A program made the translations under genes and the position numbers. From positions 1-42,482 of the forward strand of contig NZ_WAJR01000019.1 of the NCBI RefSeq assembly GCF_008831035.1: a DNA stretch of 42,482 nt, given 5' to 3'. This DNA is from Ellagibacter isourolithinifaciens (GTDB lineage: Bacteria > Actinomycetota > Coriobacteriia > Coriobacteriales > Eggerthellaceae). Below are positions 8,677-19,513 of this stretch, piece after piece. Position 1 is the stretch's first letter, and each line of letters starts with the position of its first letter. Under the pieces are notes generated by a model. The model was given only the letters and a program-made list of their open reading frames with translations, was not told where the DNA came from and ran no database searches.

Positions 8677-11600
8677 TTAAGACACCCGGCCGTGCTCGAC
8701 CGAGTAGGTGGCATCTGCGATGGCAGCGGCGCTTGGACGATGGCTCACGAGCAGCACCGTCTTCCCCGCTCGATTGCCGGCGAGCGCCCGCAGCACGGCG
8801 GCCTCGTTCAGGGCATCCAGGTTGCTCGTGGGCTCATCAAGCAGCACGAAGGGGGCGTCGTGCAGGAACATGCGCGCGAGGCCCAGCCGCTGGCGCTCGC
8901 CGCCCGAAAGCGCGTCGCCCAGCTCGCCCACCTGGGTATCGAGACCCGAAGGAAGCCTGCGAACGAAGTCGGCGATGGAGGCCTTCTCGCACGCCGCCAT
9001 GATTTCCTTATCGCTCGCGCCCGGTTTCGCGAAGGCAAGGTTGTCGCGAACGGTGCCCGCGAACAGGTGCGTCTCCTGCGTCATGAAACCCTCCACCTGG
9101 CGCAAGCTCGCGGTGGCTACGCGGCGAACGTCGTGCCCCGACACTTCGATGGCGCCACTATCGACGTCCCAGAAGCGCATGAACAGTTTGAGCAGGGTCG
9201 ACTTCCCTGACCCCGAGCGACCCGCGATGCGAACCACCTGACCGGGCCTGATACTCAACTCGACATCGGAGAGCACGCACGCATCGCCGTACGAGAAGTC
9301 GGCATGGCTTGCCGCGGCACCGTCGAACCCGTCAAGTGACGCGCCTTCTTCTATCTCCTCGGTCTGCGGGCTCTCGTCGAGCACATCGAGCACACGAGCG
9401 CCCGATGCGAGCGTCTGCTGCAGCGTCGAACCCAGGTTCGCCACGGCGATGACCGGGCCGAACGACGACATGAGCGCCGCACACGCAATCGCCGCCGGAC
9501 CGAAGGCGATCATCCCGCCGTTCGCCAGGTGCATCGCCGCAAGCAGCATGCCCATATCGAGCGCGAGCACCACCGCACCCGTCGCCGCCATGGCCGCCGC
9601 CGTGCGATCCTTCAGGCGTCCTTCCACCTTGGCGAGGCTGCCCATGCGGCAAGCCAGCTCGTGTGCGCGGTCGGCGGCGCGCCCGAACTGCAGCGTTTCG
9701 CGCAGACCGCGCAGGCTGTCGAGCACGAACGCGTTCATGGAGCCGATGGCGTCGCGCACCTCGCGCCCGCCCGTGCCGCTCGCCTTCGACGAGATCCACG
9801 GCACCGCAATGCCCACGACCGCATAGGAGAAGGCCGCGTAGAGGGCCAAAAGCGGCGAGAGCGTCGCCGTGAACGCCACCATGACGACCGACACGACAAG
9901 GGCAATCGCTGCGGGCGAGAGCGTGTGCGCATAGAACACCTCGAGAAGCTCGATGTCGCCTGTGAGCAGGGACACAAGGTCACCCTTGTCGCGGCCCTCG
10001 AGCTTTGCGGGCGCAAGCGTGCGCATCTTGCCGAACACCTTGTCACGCACAAGCGCGAGGATCTTGAACGCCAGGTAGTGGTTGCACAGCTGCTCGCCGT
10101 AGCGAAGCGGCCCGCGGACCACGCCGCACACGACCACGAGCGCGCACGCCGCGCCCATGGGGAGCGCACCCCACACGCCCGCCGCGCCGAGCAGGCCGTA
10201 CGCTGCGAACACAGTGAGGAAGATCGCCGCGAGAAAGCCGAGCACGCCCAGCACGATGGCAAGCGCCATCACGGGAAGAAGCGGGCGCGTAAGCCCCACA
10301 AGCCGCGCCATGATGGAGAAATTGGAGCGGCGGCGCGGCGCTGCGGTGCCCGACGCCCCACGTCGGTCGGTACCCGCGGCGCAAACCGGCTCACCGGCTT
10401 CGCCCGGCATCTCCAGAGCGTCCACGCCCGAAACCGCGCTCGGGGTCACCGCGCTCGAGGCGGCATCCCCGTCGCTCTGCGCGAACGCCTCCAACTGCGA
10501 CTGGCTCTCCCACAGCCGCGCATAGGCGCCTTCCCGTGCGAGCAGCTGGGAGTGCGTGCCATGCTCCGCGAGTTTTCCCTGCTCAAGGACATAAATCGCA
10601 TCGGCTTGCTCGATTGCCGACAAGCGGTGCGAGATCATGATGACCGTGTGGCTGCCCGCAAGCTCGCTCGCGGCTGAAATGATAGCGGCCTCGCTTTCGG
10701 CGTCGATATTGCTCGTGGCCTCGTCGAAGATGTAGATGGGCGAATCGTGCAGCAGTGCCCGGGCGAACGCCAGGCGCTGGCGCTGGCCGCCCGAAAGGTT
10801 CGCTCCCTCGGCTGCAATCTCCATGTCGAGCCCACCTGATTCGCGCACAAAACCCGCCAGCCGGCACTTCGCGAGGGCCCTCCACAGCTCCTCGTCGCCC
10901 GCGTCGGGCTTGGCAAGCAGCAAGTTCGAGCGAAGCGTTCCCTTGAACACGTAGCTCGAAAAAGGCACCGTGGTGATGGTCTTGCGCAGCGACTCGGCCG
11001 AGATATCGCGCAAATCGATCCCGCCAATGCTGACCTCGCCCGTATAGCGCGCGTTCGTGCCCGACAAAATGCCCGCAAGCGTCGACTTGCCCGAACCGCT
11101 CTCGCCCGTCACGCCGATGAAGCTGCCGCACGGCGCCGAGAAGTCAACCCCCTCAAGCACCTGGCGCTTCCCGTCGTAGGAGTACCCGACACCGCGGCAT
11201 TCCACGCGCGCATCGTGCGGATCGACCTCGCAGGCGCCGTCGACGGGCAGGGGCGCATCGAGGATTGCATACATCTTCTCCGCCGCAGCCATGCCGCCCA
11301 TGGCCGTGTGGAAGAACGAGCCCAGCGTGCGCATGGGGATGAAGAACTCGCTCGACAGAAACACGATGGAGAAAGCCGCCGCGAACGTCGCCGCGCCGCA
11401 CGAGAACTGCCACAGCACGGCGACCATTCCCACCGCCGCGCCGCCGAACGCAAAGAGATCCATGACAGTGATCGAGTTCAACTGCATCGTGAGCAGGCGC
11501 ATCGTCGCCTTGCGGAAGCTCTCTGCCGCCCCGTTCATCTCCTCGTGCTTGCGCGCGTCGGCGGAATAGATCTTGAGGGTCGTGAGGCCCTGGATCGCTT

Positions 11601-12219
11601 CGAGGAACATGCTGCCCAGATCGGTGTAGCTGCCCCAGTAGTTGCGCATGGTACGGCGCGCAATTTTCTGCACGCAGACGATGGATGCGGGAATGAGCGG
11701 CACGCACACGAGCAGCGCCACGGCAGCGGGAAGCGACAGGGGCGAAAGCGCCACGAACAGCGTCAAGGGGGCGAGCAGGGCGTAGAAAAGCTGCGGCAGG
11801 TATTGGCCGAAGTAGCTCTCGAGCTGCTCGGTGCCCTCGACGCTCACCTGCACGGCGACGGCCGTCGCCACAGTCTCGCTGTAAGCGGGCCCGAGCGCTG
11901 CGAGCTTGTCGTAGACCTGCTGGCGGATGGAACATTTCGCGCAAGAAGCGGCCTTACGGCCCATGCGCTGCGCCGCCGTCTGGCACACCATGCGCACTAC
12001 GATTGCCGCCGCCGACGCCGTAAGCACACCAATCGCCATGCCTGCGTCAGCCGCGCCCTCGAGCGTCGCCTGCAAGAACAGGCCGATGACCACGAACAGC
12101 GCGATATTGCACGCAAGGGCCACCCATTGAAGCGCCACGTCGGCGACGATGAACTTGACAGCGCCCGGCACCATCGAAAGCAAACGTTTATCGAACACGT
12201 CTTCCCCGTTTTCATTCAT
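8677..12219 (-). CDS. Fused CydD-CydC-type ABC exporter (TMD-NBD-TMD-NBD)
   Basis: A single 1180-residue chain holds two complete exporter halves. Half 1 has about six membrane helices, then Walker A GESGSGKST, signature LSGGQRQRLAFARA and Walker B IFDEATSNID. Half 2 repeats this with GRSGSGKST, LSGGERQRLGLARM and LLDEPTSNLD. Both nucleotide sites look intact. The two halves differ as CydD and CydC do; these export cysteine and glutathione for cytochrome bd assembly in E. coli. No cydAB gene is in the window, so the substrate is inferred only from the family. A low-complexity linker (about 565-625) joins the halves. The start codon follows a TATAAC -10-like box at 12233-12238 with no Shine-Dalgarno, so the mRNA may have almost no leader. 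Confidence 0.85.
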   Translation of the reverse strand: MNENGEDVFDKRLLSMVPGAVKFIVADVALQWVALACNIALFVVIGLFLQATLEGAADAGMAIGVLTASAAAIVVRMVCQTAAQRMGRKAASCAKCSIRQQVYDKLAALGPAYSETVATAVAVQVSVEGTEQLESYFGQYLPQLFYALLAPLTLFVALSPLSLPAAVALLVCVPLIPASIVCVQKIARRTMRNYWGSYTDLGSMFLEAIQGLTTLKIYSADARKHEEMNGAAESFRKATMRLLTMQLNSITVMDLFAFGGAAVGMVAVLWQFSCGAATFAAAFSIVFLSSEFFIPMRTLGSFFHTAMGGMAAAEKMYAILDAPLPVDGACEVDPHDARVECRGVGYSYDGKRQVLEGVDFSAPCGSFIGVTGESGSGKSTLAGILSGTNARYTGEVSIGGIDLRDISAESLRKTITTVPFSSYVFKGTLRSNLLLAKPDAGDEELWRALAKCRLAGFVRESGGLDMEIAAEGANLSGGQRQRLAFARALLHDSPIYIFDEATSNIDAESEAAIISAASELAGSHTVIMISHRLSAIEQADAIYVLEQGKLAEHGTHSQLLAREGAYARLWESQSQLEAFAQSDGDAASSAVTPSAVSGVDALEMPGEAGEPVCAAGTDRRGASGTAAPRRRSNFSIMARLVGLTRPLLPVMALAIVLGVLGFLAAIFLTVFAAYGLLGAAGVWGALPMGAACALVVVCGVVRGPLRYGEQLCNHYLAFKILALVRDKVFGKMRTLAPAKLEGRDKGDLVSLLTGDIELLEVFYAHTLSPAAIALVVSVVMVAFTATLSPLLALYAAFSYAVVGIAVPWISSKASGTGGREVRDAIGSMNAFVLDSLRGLRETLQFGRAADRAHELACRMGSLAKVEGRLKDRTAAAMAATGAVVLALDMGMLLAAMHLANGGMIAFGPAAIACAALMSSFGPVIAVANLGSTLQQTLASGARVLDVLDESPQTEEIEEGASLDGFDGAAASHADFSYGDACVLSDVELSIRPGQVVRIAGRSGSGKSTLLKLFMRFWDVDSGAIEVSGHDVRRVATASLRQVEGFMTQETHLFAGTVRDNLAFAKPGASDKEIMAACEKASIADFVRRLPSGLDTQVGELGDALSGGERQRLGLARMFLHDAPFVLLDEPTSNLDALNEAAVLRALAGNRAGKTVLLVSHRPSAAAIADATYSVEHGRVS

Positions 12220-12232
12220 GCGAAGCTTGAAA

Positions 12233-12238
12233 GTTATA
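12233..12238 (-). promoter_or_regulatory. Candidate -10 box for a near-leaderless ABC exporter mRNA
   Basis: TATAAC on the minus strand ends 13 nt before the ATG of the exporter gene, which would leave a leader of about 6 nt. The intervening bases contain no AGGA-like motif. No -35 box is evident at 16-18 bp. Confidence 0.35.
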
Positions 12239-12489
12239 CGTGGCTAATGGTAACCCACGAGATACTTTTTGTGGGGAGAAAGGCGGAATGACTACTCAGG
12301 CGGCACAAAACACCTGTTAGGAAAGCCGCAGTTCGCCTGCAATCGCATATGCCCACGTCCCGATACACAAAGAGGGTTGAAGCCGCCGCACGCTGAGCGA
12401 GCACACGGCGCGGGACCGCCTGGGCACGCTCGACGCCACCACCTGAGGCTGCGGGCGCGGCGGGACGCTGCCACCAACTTATTCCGCAG

Positions 12490-13476
12490 CTATGCGTGCG
12501 TGGTCTTGCCGCATTCCTCGTAAATGCGCGTGACCTCGAGCTCGTATTGCTTGCGCGCTCCCTTCACCACCGTGTCCAGGATCAGGCCGCACGAGAACGA
12601 CATCATCCCCAAGAAGATGAACGCCACGGCCAAAAGCGCGGTCGGCAGCTTCGGGACGAGCCCCGTATGAGCGAACTCCCAGATCACAGGCACGCCGAAC
12701 AGAAGGCCGACCACGCACAGCAATAGGCCCAGAAGCGAGAAGAGCGCGAGCGGGCGGTAATCTTTGAACAGCGAGAGAATCATCATGAGCACCTTCATGC
12801 CGTCGGAGAAGGTATTGAGCTTGCTTTCGGAGCCCTCGGGACGGTCGCGATAATCGATAGGAACCTCAGCGATGCGCCATCGCTTGTCGACCGCGTGGAT
12901 CGACAGCTCCGTCTCGATCTCGAACCCCGGCGAGAGCACCGGCATCGACTTCGCGAACACCTCGTTGTAGGCGCGATACCCCGTCATGACGTCGGAGAAC
13001 TCGAACCCGTAGATCGCCTTGATGAGGAAACGGACGAGATTGTTTCCAAAGCCGTGGAAGGCGCGATCGTTTTCCTCGCCGTAAGTGCCGTTTGACAGAC
13101 GGTCGCCCACCACCATGTCGGCCTCGTCGTTCATAAGCGGCGCCAAAAGCTCGGGCGCGGCCTCGGCGGGATAGGTGTCGTCGCCGTCAACCATAATGTA
13201 GTAGTCGGCGTCGATATCGCGCATCATCTGACGCACGACGTTGCCCTTCCCCTGGCGACGCTCGACGCGAACCTGCGCACCATGCTCGCGCGCGATGTCG
13301 CCCGTGCCGTCGGTGGAGTTGTTGTCGTAGACGTAGATTGAAGCGTCGGGCAAGACGCGCTTGAAGTCGTCGACCACCTTCGCGATAGTGAGCGCTTCGT
13401 TGTAGCAGGGAATGATGACGGCAACGGAGGGCTTCCCCGTGCGATCGGTGGTGTTATCGGCAGCCTCAAGGCTCAT
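12490..13476 (-). CDS. GT2 glycosyltransferase with two C-terminal membrane helices
   Basis: Family 2 glycosyltransferase of the dolichol-phosphate mannose synthase/GtrB type. Such enzymes move a sugar from a nucleotide donor to a polyprenyl phosphate. Key motifs are IIPCYNEA at the N terminus, DNNSTDGT, and the metal-binding VDGDDTYP. The catalytic domain spans about 1-230, followed by two hydrophobic helices near residues 245-310. I chose the ATG at 13476, not the longer frame, because AGGAG lies 8 nt upstream and the GT fold begins 16 residues later. The divergent GtrA gene supports a GtrA/GtrB-like pair that makes and flips polyprenyl-linked sugar. Length is 328 residues. Confidence 0.88.
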   Translation of the reverse strand: MSLEAADNTTDRTGKPSVAVIIPCYNEALTIAKVVDDFKRVLPDASIYVYDNNSTDGTGDIAREHGAQVRVERRQGKGNVVRQMMRDIDADYYIMVDGDDTYPAEAAPELLAPLMNDEADMVVGDRLSNGTYGEENDRAFHGFGNNLVRFLIKAIYGFEFSDVMTGYRAYNEVFAKSMPVLSPGFEIETELSIHAVDKRWRIAEVPIDYRDRPEGSESKLNTFSDGMKVLMMILSLFKDYRPLALFSLLGLLLCVVGLLFGVPVIWEFAHTGLVPKLPTALLAVAFIFLGMMSFSCGLILDTVVKGARKQYELEVTRIYEECGKTTHA

Positions 13477-13710
13477 GTAGGTACTCCTCGCGAATACGTG
13501 CATTGCGACGCGCCGCAGCGCGCAACTCAAAACTTCTAACCAGTGAATGCTAGGGGATGAAAGCCCGAACCGAGGCGGCGTCAAGGGAAAAACAGGGAAT
13601 CAGAGGAGAACGCGCCGCGAGCAGCTCGCTGTGATAGAGTTCACGCGGGCTGAAACCGCCTGCGCGCGAGACTTGAGCGCGCTTATTGGGACCGCATAGG
13701 GGGCGCACGC

Positions 13711-14160
13711 TTGAGACGCGCGCTCGAAAGGCACTCGGATATCGTGAAGAAACTTATCGCACAGCTTATGAAATTCGGCGTCGTCGGCGTGGTCGCCTTC
13801 ATCATCGACTACGGCCTGCTCGCTCTTTTGACGGAAGTTTTCGGCGTGAACTACCTGGTGAGCGCCACGATTTCTTTCACCGCGTCCGTCATCTTCAACT
13901 ACCTGGCCTCAATGCGCTACGTTTTCACCCACAAAGAGGGGATGAGCCGGCGCCGCGAGTTCATCATCTTCGTGACCTTGTCGGTGATCGGCCTTATCAT
14001 CAACAACCTCTGCATGTGGGCAGGCGTCGAGCTCGCGCATATCCACTACCTCATCACCAAGATCGGCGCCACGTTCATCGTCATGGTGTGGAACTTCGTC
14101 ACGAGGAAGATCTTCCTCGATGGCGGAGACGCGCCCGCCGAAACGCCGAGCGAGAGCTAG
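13711..14160 (+). CDS. GtrA-family membrane protein
   Basis: Small membrane protein of about four helices. It is typical of GtrA, proposed to flip undecaprenyl-phosphate sugars across the membrane for later transfer to surface glycans. Helices are near residues 20-42, 47-70, 84-105 and 112-135, and the family pattern KFGVVG...DYG is present near the N terminus. The start is either the TTG at 13711 (AGGGGG at 7 nt) or the GTG at 13744 (KKLIAQLMKFG), which fits the family alignment better. It is divergent from the GT2 gene and 15 bp ahead of the MGDG-synthase-like gene, so it may head an operon. Confidence 0.88.
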   Translation: MRRALERHSDIVKKLIAQLMKFGVVGVVAFIIDYGLLALLTEVFGVNYLVSATISFTASVIFNYLASMRYVFTHKEGMSRRREFIIFVTLSVIGLIINNLCMWAGVELAHIHYLITKIGATFIVMVWNFVTRKIFLDGGDAPAETPSES

Positions 14161-14175
14161 ACCACAGCGTTTACG

Positions 14176-15609
14176 ATGGAAACTATGGAACACACTGGCG
14201 AAATGGACAACGAGCTCGCGCAGCAGCCTACCACGCCCGAAGGGGCATCGGGGGTTGCGCGCAAAGATGCTCCCGAACAGGTGCTTGCCGACACAAACGA
14301 GGGCTCGCCCGACGACGCATCCGAGCAGCAGCCCGGGGCCAGCACCCCCGACGACGCAACGCGCCCGACGGTCATCGTGATGCACGCCTCCGTCGGCTCG
14401 GGCCATCGCAGCGCGGCGAACGCTGTCGCGCAGGCGCTCGAGCTTTTGCGCGACGACCCGTCCCTTCGCGATGGTGTCCCTTGCCCTGAGGACCTGAATG
14501 TCGAAGTGCTCGACGTGCTCGGCTTCGGCCGCATGCGCATGAACGGCGACAAGATGGCGTCGATGTTCACCGGCCCGACGCGCCCCATCTACGACCTCAC
14601 CTGGCGCTACACCCTCACGGGGCGCCTTCTGTGGGCAGGCGGCACCGCCTGGTCGCGCATCATGTTCCCCCGTTTCACCGAGCACGTGCGCAAAACCAAG
14701 CCCCTCGCCATCGTCTGCACGCACATCACCGCCGCCAACGTCGCCGTCGGCGCGCGCATGATCACCGGGCAGTCCTTCCCCATCGTATGCGTCCCCACCG
14801 ATTACGAGACGGAGGGCATGTGGCCCCATCTGCACAGCGACCTTTTCTGCGTCGCAAACGAGTCGATGGCCGAGACCCTGCGCCCGCGCAAAGTGCCCGA
14901 AGAACGCATCACAATCACGGGCATCCCCGCGCGGCCCGCGTTCCGCAAGACCTACGACAAGGCCGCAGGGCGCGAGAAGTTCGGACTGCCGCAGGACAAG
15001 CGCATCGTACTGGCGCTCGCGGGCGCGTATCTCCCCACGCCCTACGTACGCTTTCGAGAGGCGCTTGACAAGATGCTTCCCTACCTGCACCGTTTCAAGA
15101 ACACCCACCTCGTGATCGTGGCGGGCGCCGACGCGGAATACGCCGCCCATCTGCGACGGGAATGCGAGGAGCTGGGAATTTTAAACGCCACGGTGCTCGA
15201 GTACGTGGAAGGCATGGCCGAGCTCATGGCCGCGAGCGATCTTGTGATTTGCAAGCCGGGCGGGCTCACCGTGACCGAGTGCCTCTGCGCGAAGGCGCCC
15301 ATGATCCTGCTCGGGCGCGCCTATGGCCAGGAGAACATCAACGTGCGCATGCTGACCTCGCTCGGTGCCGCCCTGCACGTGACGACCGCGCGCGAGCTCG
15401 TCGGAGCGATGGGGCATGTCGATACGAACCCCGCCATCGTGGAGGCGATGCTCACGCAGGGCTCCTTCCTGCGCCGCCCGAACGCGGCAATCGACATCGC
15501 TCGCAACGCATTGCGCCTGGCCGCAGCCGAGCCGAGCACTGATGCACGTATGCGCAAGAAGCACTTCCTCCACTTCTACTGGGGGCACACCCCCGCACAC
15601 ATCCGCTAA
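14176..15609 (+). CDS. MGDG synthase/UgtP-like diacylglycerol glycosyltransferase
   Basis: Probable glycolipid-forming glycosyltransferase that adds a hexose to diacylglycerol. An acidic, Pro/Ser-rich stretch of about 55 residues precedes the family signature ASVGSGHRSAA. The MGDG_synth N-terminal half follows (GPTRPIYDLTWRY), then a GT28-type C-terminal donor site with CKPGGLTVTECL. The cytoplasmic/peripheral layout matches Bacillus UgtP, whose product anchors lipoteichoic acid. It is 477 residues long, above the usual size only because of the N-terminal tail. Whether it acts with the surface-polymer genes downstream is unknown. Confidence 0.87.
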   Translation: METMEHTGEMDNELAQQPTTPEGASGVARKDAPEQVLADTNEGSPDDASEQQPGASTPDDATRPTVIVMHASVGSGHRSAANAVAQALELLRDDPSLRDGVPCPEDLNVEVLDVLGFGRMRMNGDKMASMFTGPTRPIYDLTWRYTLTGRLLWAGGTAWSRIMFPRFTEHVRKTKPLAIVCTHITAANVAVGARMITGQSFPIVCVPTDYETEGMWPHLHSDLFCVANESMAETLRPRKVPEERITITGIPARPAFRKTYDKAAGREKFGLPQDKRIVLALAGAYLPTPYVRFREALDKMLPYLHRFKNTHLVIVAGADAEYAAHLRRECEELGILNATVLEYVEGMAELMAASDLVICKPGGLTVTECLCAKAPMILLGRAYGQENINVRMLTSLGAALHVTTARELVGAMGHVDTNPAIVEAMLTQGSFLRRPNAAIDIARNALRLAAAEPSTDARMRKKHFLHFYWGHTPAHIR

Positions 15610-15654
15610 TGCACTCGGCATCGCGCCGAGATGGAAAGGAACAACCGAACGATT

Positions 15655-17241
<1,587 letters not shown>

Positions 17242-17250
17242 GCGCTTTCG

Positions 17251-17284
17251 CCTCTGGAGCGCAAGCGCCTATGCGCTCCAGAGG
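17251..17284. terminator. Shared hairpin between convergent helicase and regulator genes
   Basis: A perfect 12-bp inverted repeat (17251-17262 with 17273-17284) with a 10-nt loop. It overlaps the last codons of the regulator gene and lies 10 bp past the helicase stop. No T tract follows on either strand, so Rho-independent action is doubtful. Confidence 0.45.
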
Positions 17285-17946
17285 TAGCCGACGCCGCGCA
17301 CGGTTTCCAGACGTTGTGCCAGCTCAGGGCCAAGCTTCGCGCGCACGCGCCTCACGTGGACATCGACCGTGCGGCTGCCGCCGTAGTAATCGAAGCCCCA
17401 CACGCGGCGCAGGAGCGCATCACGGGAATACGTGCGGCCAGGATGCGTCACCAAAAATGCGAGCAGCGCATACTCCAAATACGTGAAGTCGAGCGGCTCA
17501 CCGTTCACCTTCACCTGATAGGTCGCCAAATTGATCGTCATGTTGTCGACGGAGATGTAATCCGAGGTGGAGCCCTCGTTGCCAGGCCACAAAAGCTGGC
17601 GGATGCGGGCAGCGCATTCCTCGGCGGATGCGCCATGCACCACGAAGTCCGCCTTGATCTGCACGGGAAGGCGAAACTCGGACAGCTGCGCCTCGTTCAC
17701 GATGACGAGCATCGACGTGGAGCCGTCTTCCACCAAAAGCGACTCGGCCTGCGCCACCGTGTCGAGCGCATCACCGCGAGCCTCGTAGATCACGAGGTCG
17801 TGCGAGGGATGCTGGGCGAGCAGCTTCTTGAACTGCGCAGACGAACCCGCCACCACGTCAACATCGAGCCCCGAGAGCACGGACTGGAACTTATGGGCGT
17901 TGTCGAGACTGTCGGCGATGAAAAGAACCGTCTTCCTTTGCATCAT
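17269..17946 (-). CDS. glnR: GlnR-like OmpR-family regulator with degenerate receiver
   Basis: Predicted nitrogen regulator. The C-terminal winged helix (about 130-225) is very close to actinobacterial GlnR: VWGFDYYGGSRTVDVHVRR followed by AKLGPE and a final VRGVGYLW. The N-terminal receiver is degenerate: the usual acidic pair after the first strand is reduced to a single Asp (FIADS), the phospho-acceptor Asp position reads YEARG (Glu), and the conserved Lys of the KP loop is His (VVHGAS). Actinobacterial GlnR is likewise an orphan regulator with an atypical pocket. The gene lies directly downstream of glnA on the same strand (32-bp gap), and no histidine kinase is nearby. The name rests on the DNA-binding domain and this context. 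Confidence 0.82.
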   Translation of the reverse strand: MMQRKTVLFIADSLDNAHKFQSVLSGLDVDVVAGSSAQFKKLLAQHPSHDLVIYEARGDALDTVAQAESLLVEDGSTSMLVIVNEAQLSEFRLPVQIKADFVVHGASAEECAARIRQLLWPGNEGSTSDYISVDNMTINLATYQVKVNGEPLDFTYLEYALLAFLVTHPGRTYSRDALLRRVWGFDYYGGSRTVDVHVRRVRAKLGPELAQRLETVRGVGYLWSA

Positions 17947-17978
17947 GGCTCAACCTTTCCCGCATGCAGAGCGCACAT

Positions 17979-19322
17979 CTAGAGGACCTCGAGGTAGCGA
18001 TTGCGTTCCCATTCGGAAACGGTGCCCTGGTATTCGTTCCACTCGGCGCGCTTCGTCTCCACCAGATAGCCGTGGATATGCTCGCCGAGCGTCTTTTTCA
18101 TGAGCTCGGACTCGGCGAAGAGCTCCACCGCCTCGCCCAGGCTCTCAGGCAGCGTGCGGACACCCTGTTTGCGCAGGTCCTGACGCGAAAGCTCGAACAG
18201 GTCGAGACCCTCGGTCGGATCTTGCAAGGGCAGCTCCTCTTCAATGCCGGCAAGGCCTGCGGCAAGCATGCAGGCGAATGCCAAATACGGGTTCGCCGCC
18301 GGGTCGGGGTTGCGCAGCTCCACACGGCACGCGACTTCGCGATTCGGACGATATGCGGGGATGCGCACGAGCGTCGAGCGGTTGCGGGCTCCCCAGGAAA
18401 TGTAGGTGGGCGCCTCCCCGCCGGAAACCAGGCGCTTGTAGGAGTTCACGTACTGATTGGTGATGCAGCAGAACTCGGGAGCGTACTTTAAAAGACCGGC
18501 GATGTAGTGTTTCGCCAAATCGGAAAGGTTGTAGCCGAGCGGATCGTTCGGATCGAAGAAGGCGTTGTTGCCATCGAGGTCAAACAGGCTCTGGTGCACG
18601 TGCATGCCCGATCCGGGGGCATCGGCTAAGGGCTTGGGCATAAACGACGCGTACACGCCGTGCTTCATGGCGATTTCCTTCACGACCAGCTTATAGGTCA
18701 TCACGGCGTCGGCCATGGAGAGCGCGTCGGTGAAACGCAGGTCAATCTCGTGCTGGGAAGGACCGTTCTCGTGGTGGGAGTACTCCACCGGAATGCCCAT
18801 CTTCTCCAGGGTGAGCACCGTGTCGCGGCGCAGGTCAGAGGCATAGTCGAGGCTCGTCAGATCGAAATACCCGCCGTGGTCGAGTACCTCGGTGGAATGC
18901 TGGTCCTTGAAGTAGAAGAACTCGAGCTCGGGCCCGACGTTGAGCACGTAGCCCATGTCGAGCGCACGCTGGACCTCGCGCGCGAGCACCTGGCGCGGGT
19001 CGCCCTCGAAGGGCTTGCCTTCGGGCGTGCGGATGTCGCAGAACATGCGACCGACGGCGTTGCTTTCGGGGCGCCACGGAAGCACCTGGAAGGTCGAGGC
19101 GTCGGGGAAGGCGAGCATGTCGCTTTCCCGCGTGCGGCAAAAGCCCTCGACGCAGCTGCCGTCGAAGCCCATGCCGTCATCGAAGGCGTTCTCGAGCTCG
19201 CTCGGGATGACGGCGAACGACTTCATGTTGCCGAGAACATCGGTAAACCAGAAGCGAACGAAGTGGACATCGCGGCCCTTGATGGTCTTGAGCACGAAAT
19301 CTTGTTCCGGATTCGATGACAT
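17979..19322 (-). CDS. glnA: Glutamine synthetase, type I-alpha
   Basis: Condenses ammonia and glutamate to glutamine. Active-site motifs present are the SDM segment (RESDMLAFPD), HHENGPSQHE (ammonia/metal site) and GSGMHVHQSL. At 447 residues it is the short alpha type. The C-terminal region reads LDLFELS, where beta-type enzymes carry the adenylylated Tyr, so control by adenylylation is not expected. I chose the ATG at 19322 because AAGGAG lies 8 nt upstream; the longer frame has no such site. A consensus -10 and a GlnR-box-like sequence lie upstream. The regulator gene follows on the same strand, suggesting a self-contained nitrogen-control unit. Confidence 0.95.
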   Translation of the reverse strand: MSSNPEQDFVLKTIKGRDVHFVRFWFTDVLGNMKSFAVIPSELENAFDDGMGFDGSCVEGFCRTRESDMLAFPDASTFQVLPWRPESNAVGRMFCDIRTPEGKPFEGDPRQVLAREVQRALDMGYVLNVGPELEFFYFKDQHSTEVLDHGGYFDLTSLDYASDLRRDTVLTLEKMGIPVEYSHHENGPSQHEIDLRFTDALSMADAVMTYKLVVKEIAMKHGVYASFMPKPLADAPGSGMHVHQSLFDLDGNNAFFDPNDPLGYNLSDLAKHYIAGLLKYAPEFCCITNQYVNSYKRLVSGGEAPTYISWGARNRSTLVRIPAYRPNREVACRVELRNPDPAANPYLAFACMLAAGLAGIEEELPLQDPTEGLDLFELSRQDLRKQGVRTLPESLGEAVELFAESELMKKTLGEHIHGYLVETKRAEWNEYQGTVSEWERNRYLEVL

Positions 19323-19417
19323 GGCATATGCTCCTTGCGTTCGGTCGTTCTTCGCGGTGTGCCCCGCACCGCTCAAGCGCAGCCGCACAGCAGGCCACGC
19401 CCAGTGAATATCCTCCC

Positions 19418-19448
19418 ATTATATCGACTCATGTTTCGATGGGGTTAA
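19418..19448 (-). promoter_or_regulatory. glnA promoter with GlnR-box-like activator site
   Basis: On the minus strand a perfect TATAAT (19418-19423) lies about 95 nt ahead of the glnA ATG. There is no good -35. Covering that position is TTAAC-N6-GAAAC (19433-19448), which matches the a-site/b-site GlnR box known from Streptomyces and mycobacteria (gTnAC-N6-GaAAC) at 9 of 9 fixed positions except the first base. An activator site replacing the -35 is the expected layout. A less exact TTTAC lies one turn upstream. Confidence 0.6.
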
Positions 19449-19513
19449 CAGCTTTGTAAAGCTTCGGCTCCTCCCCTTCGCGTCGGGAAAACGGCGCTTA
19501 GTCGGGGCGACAT

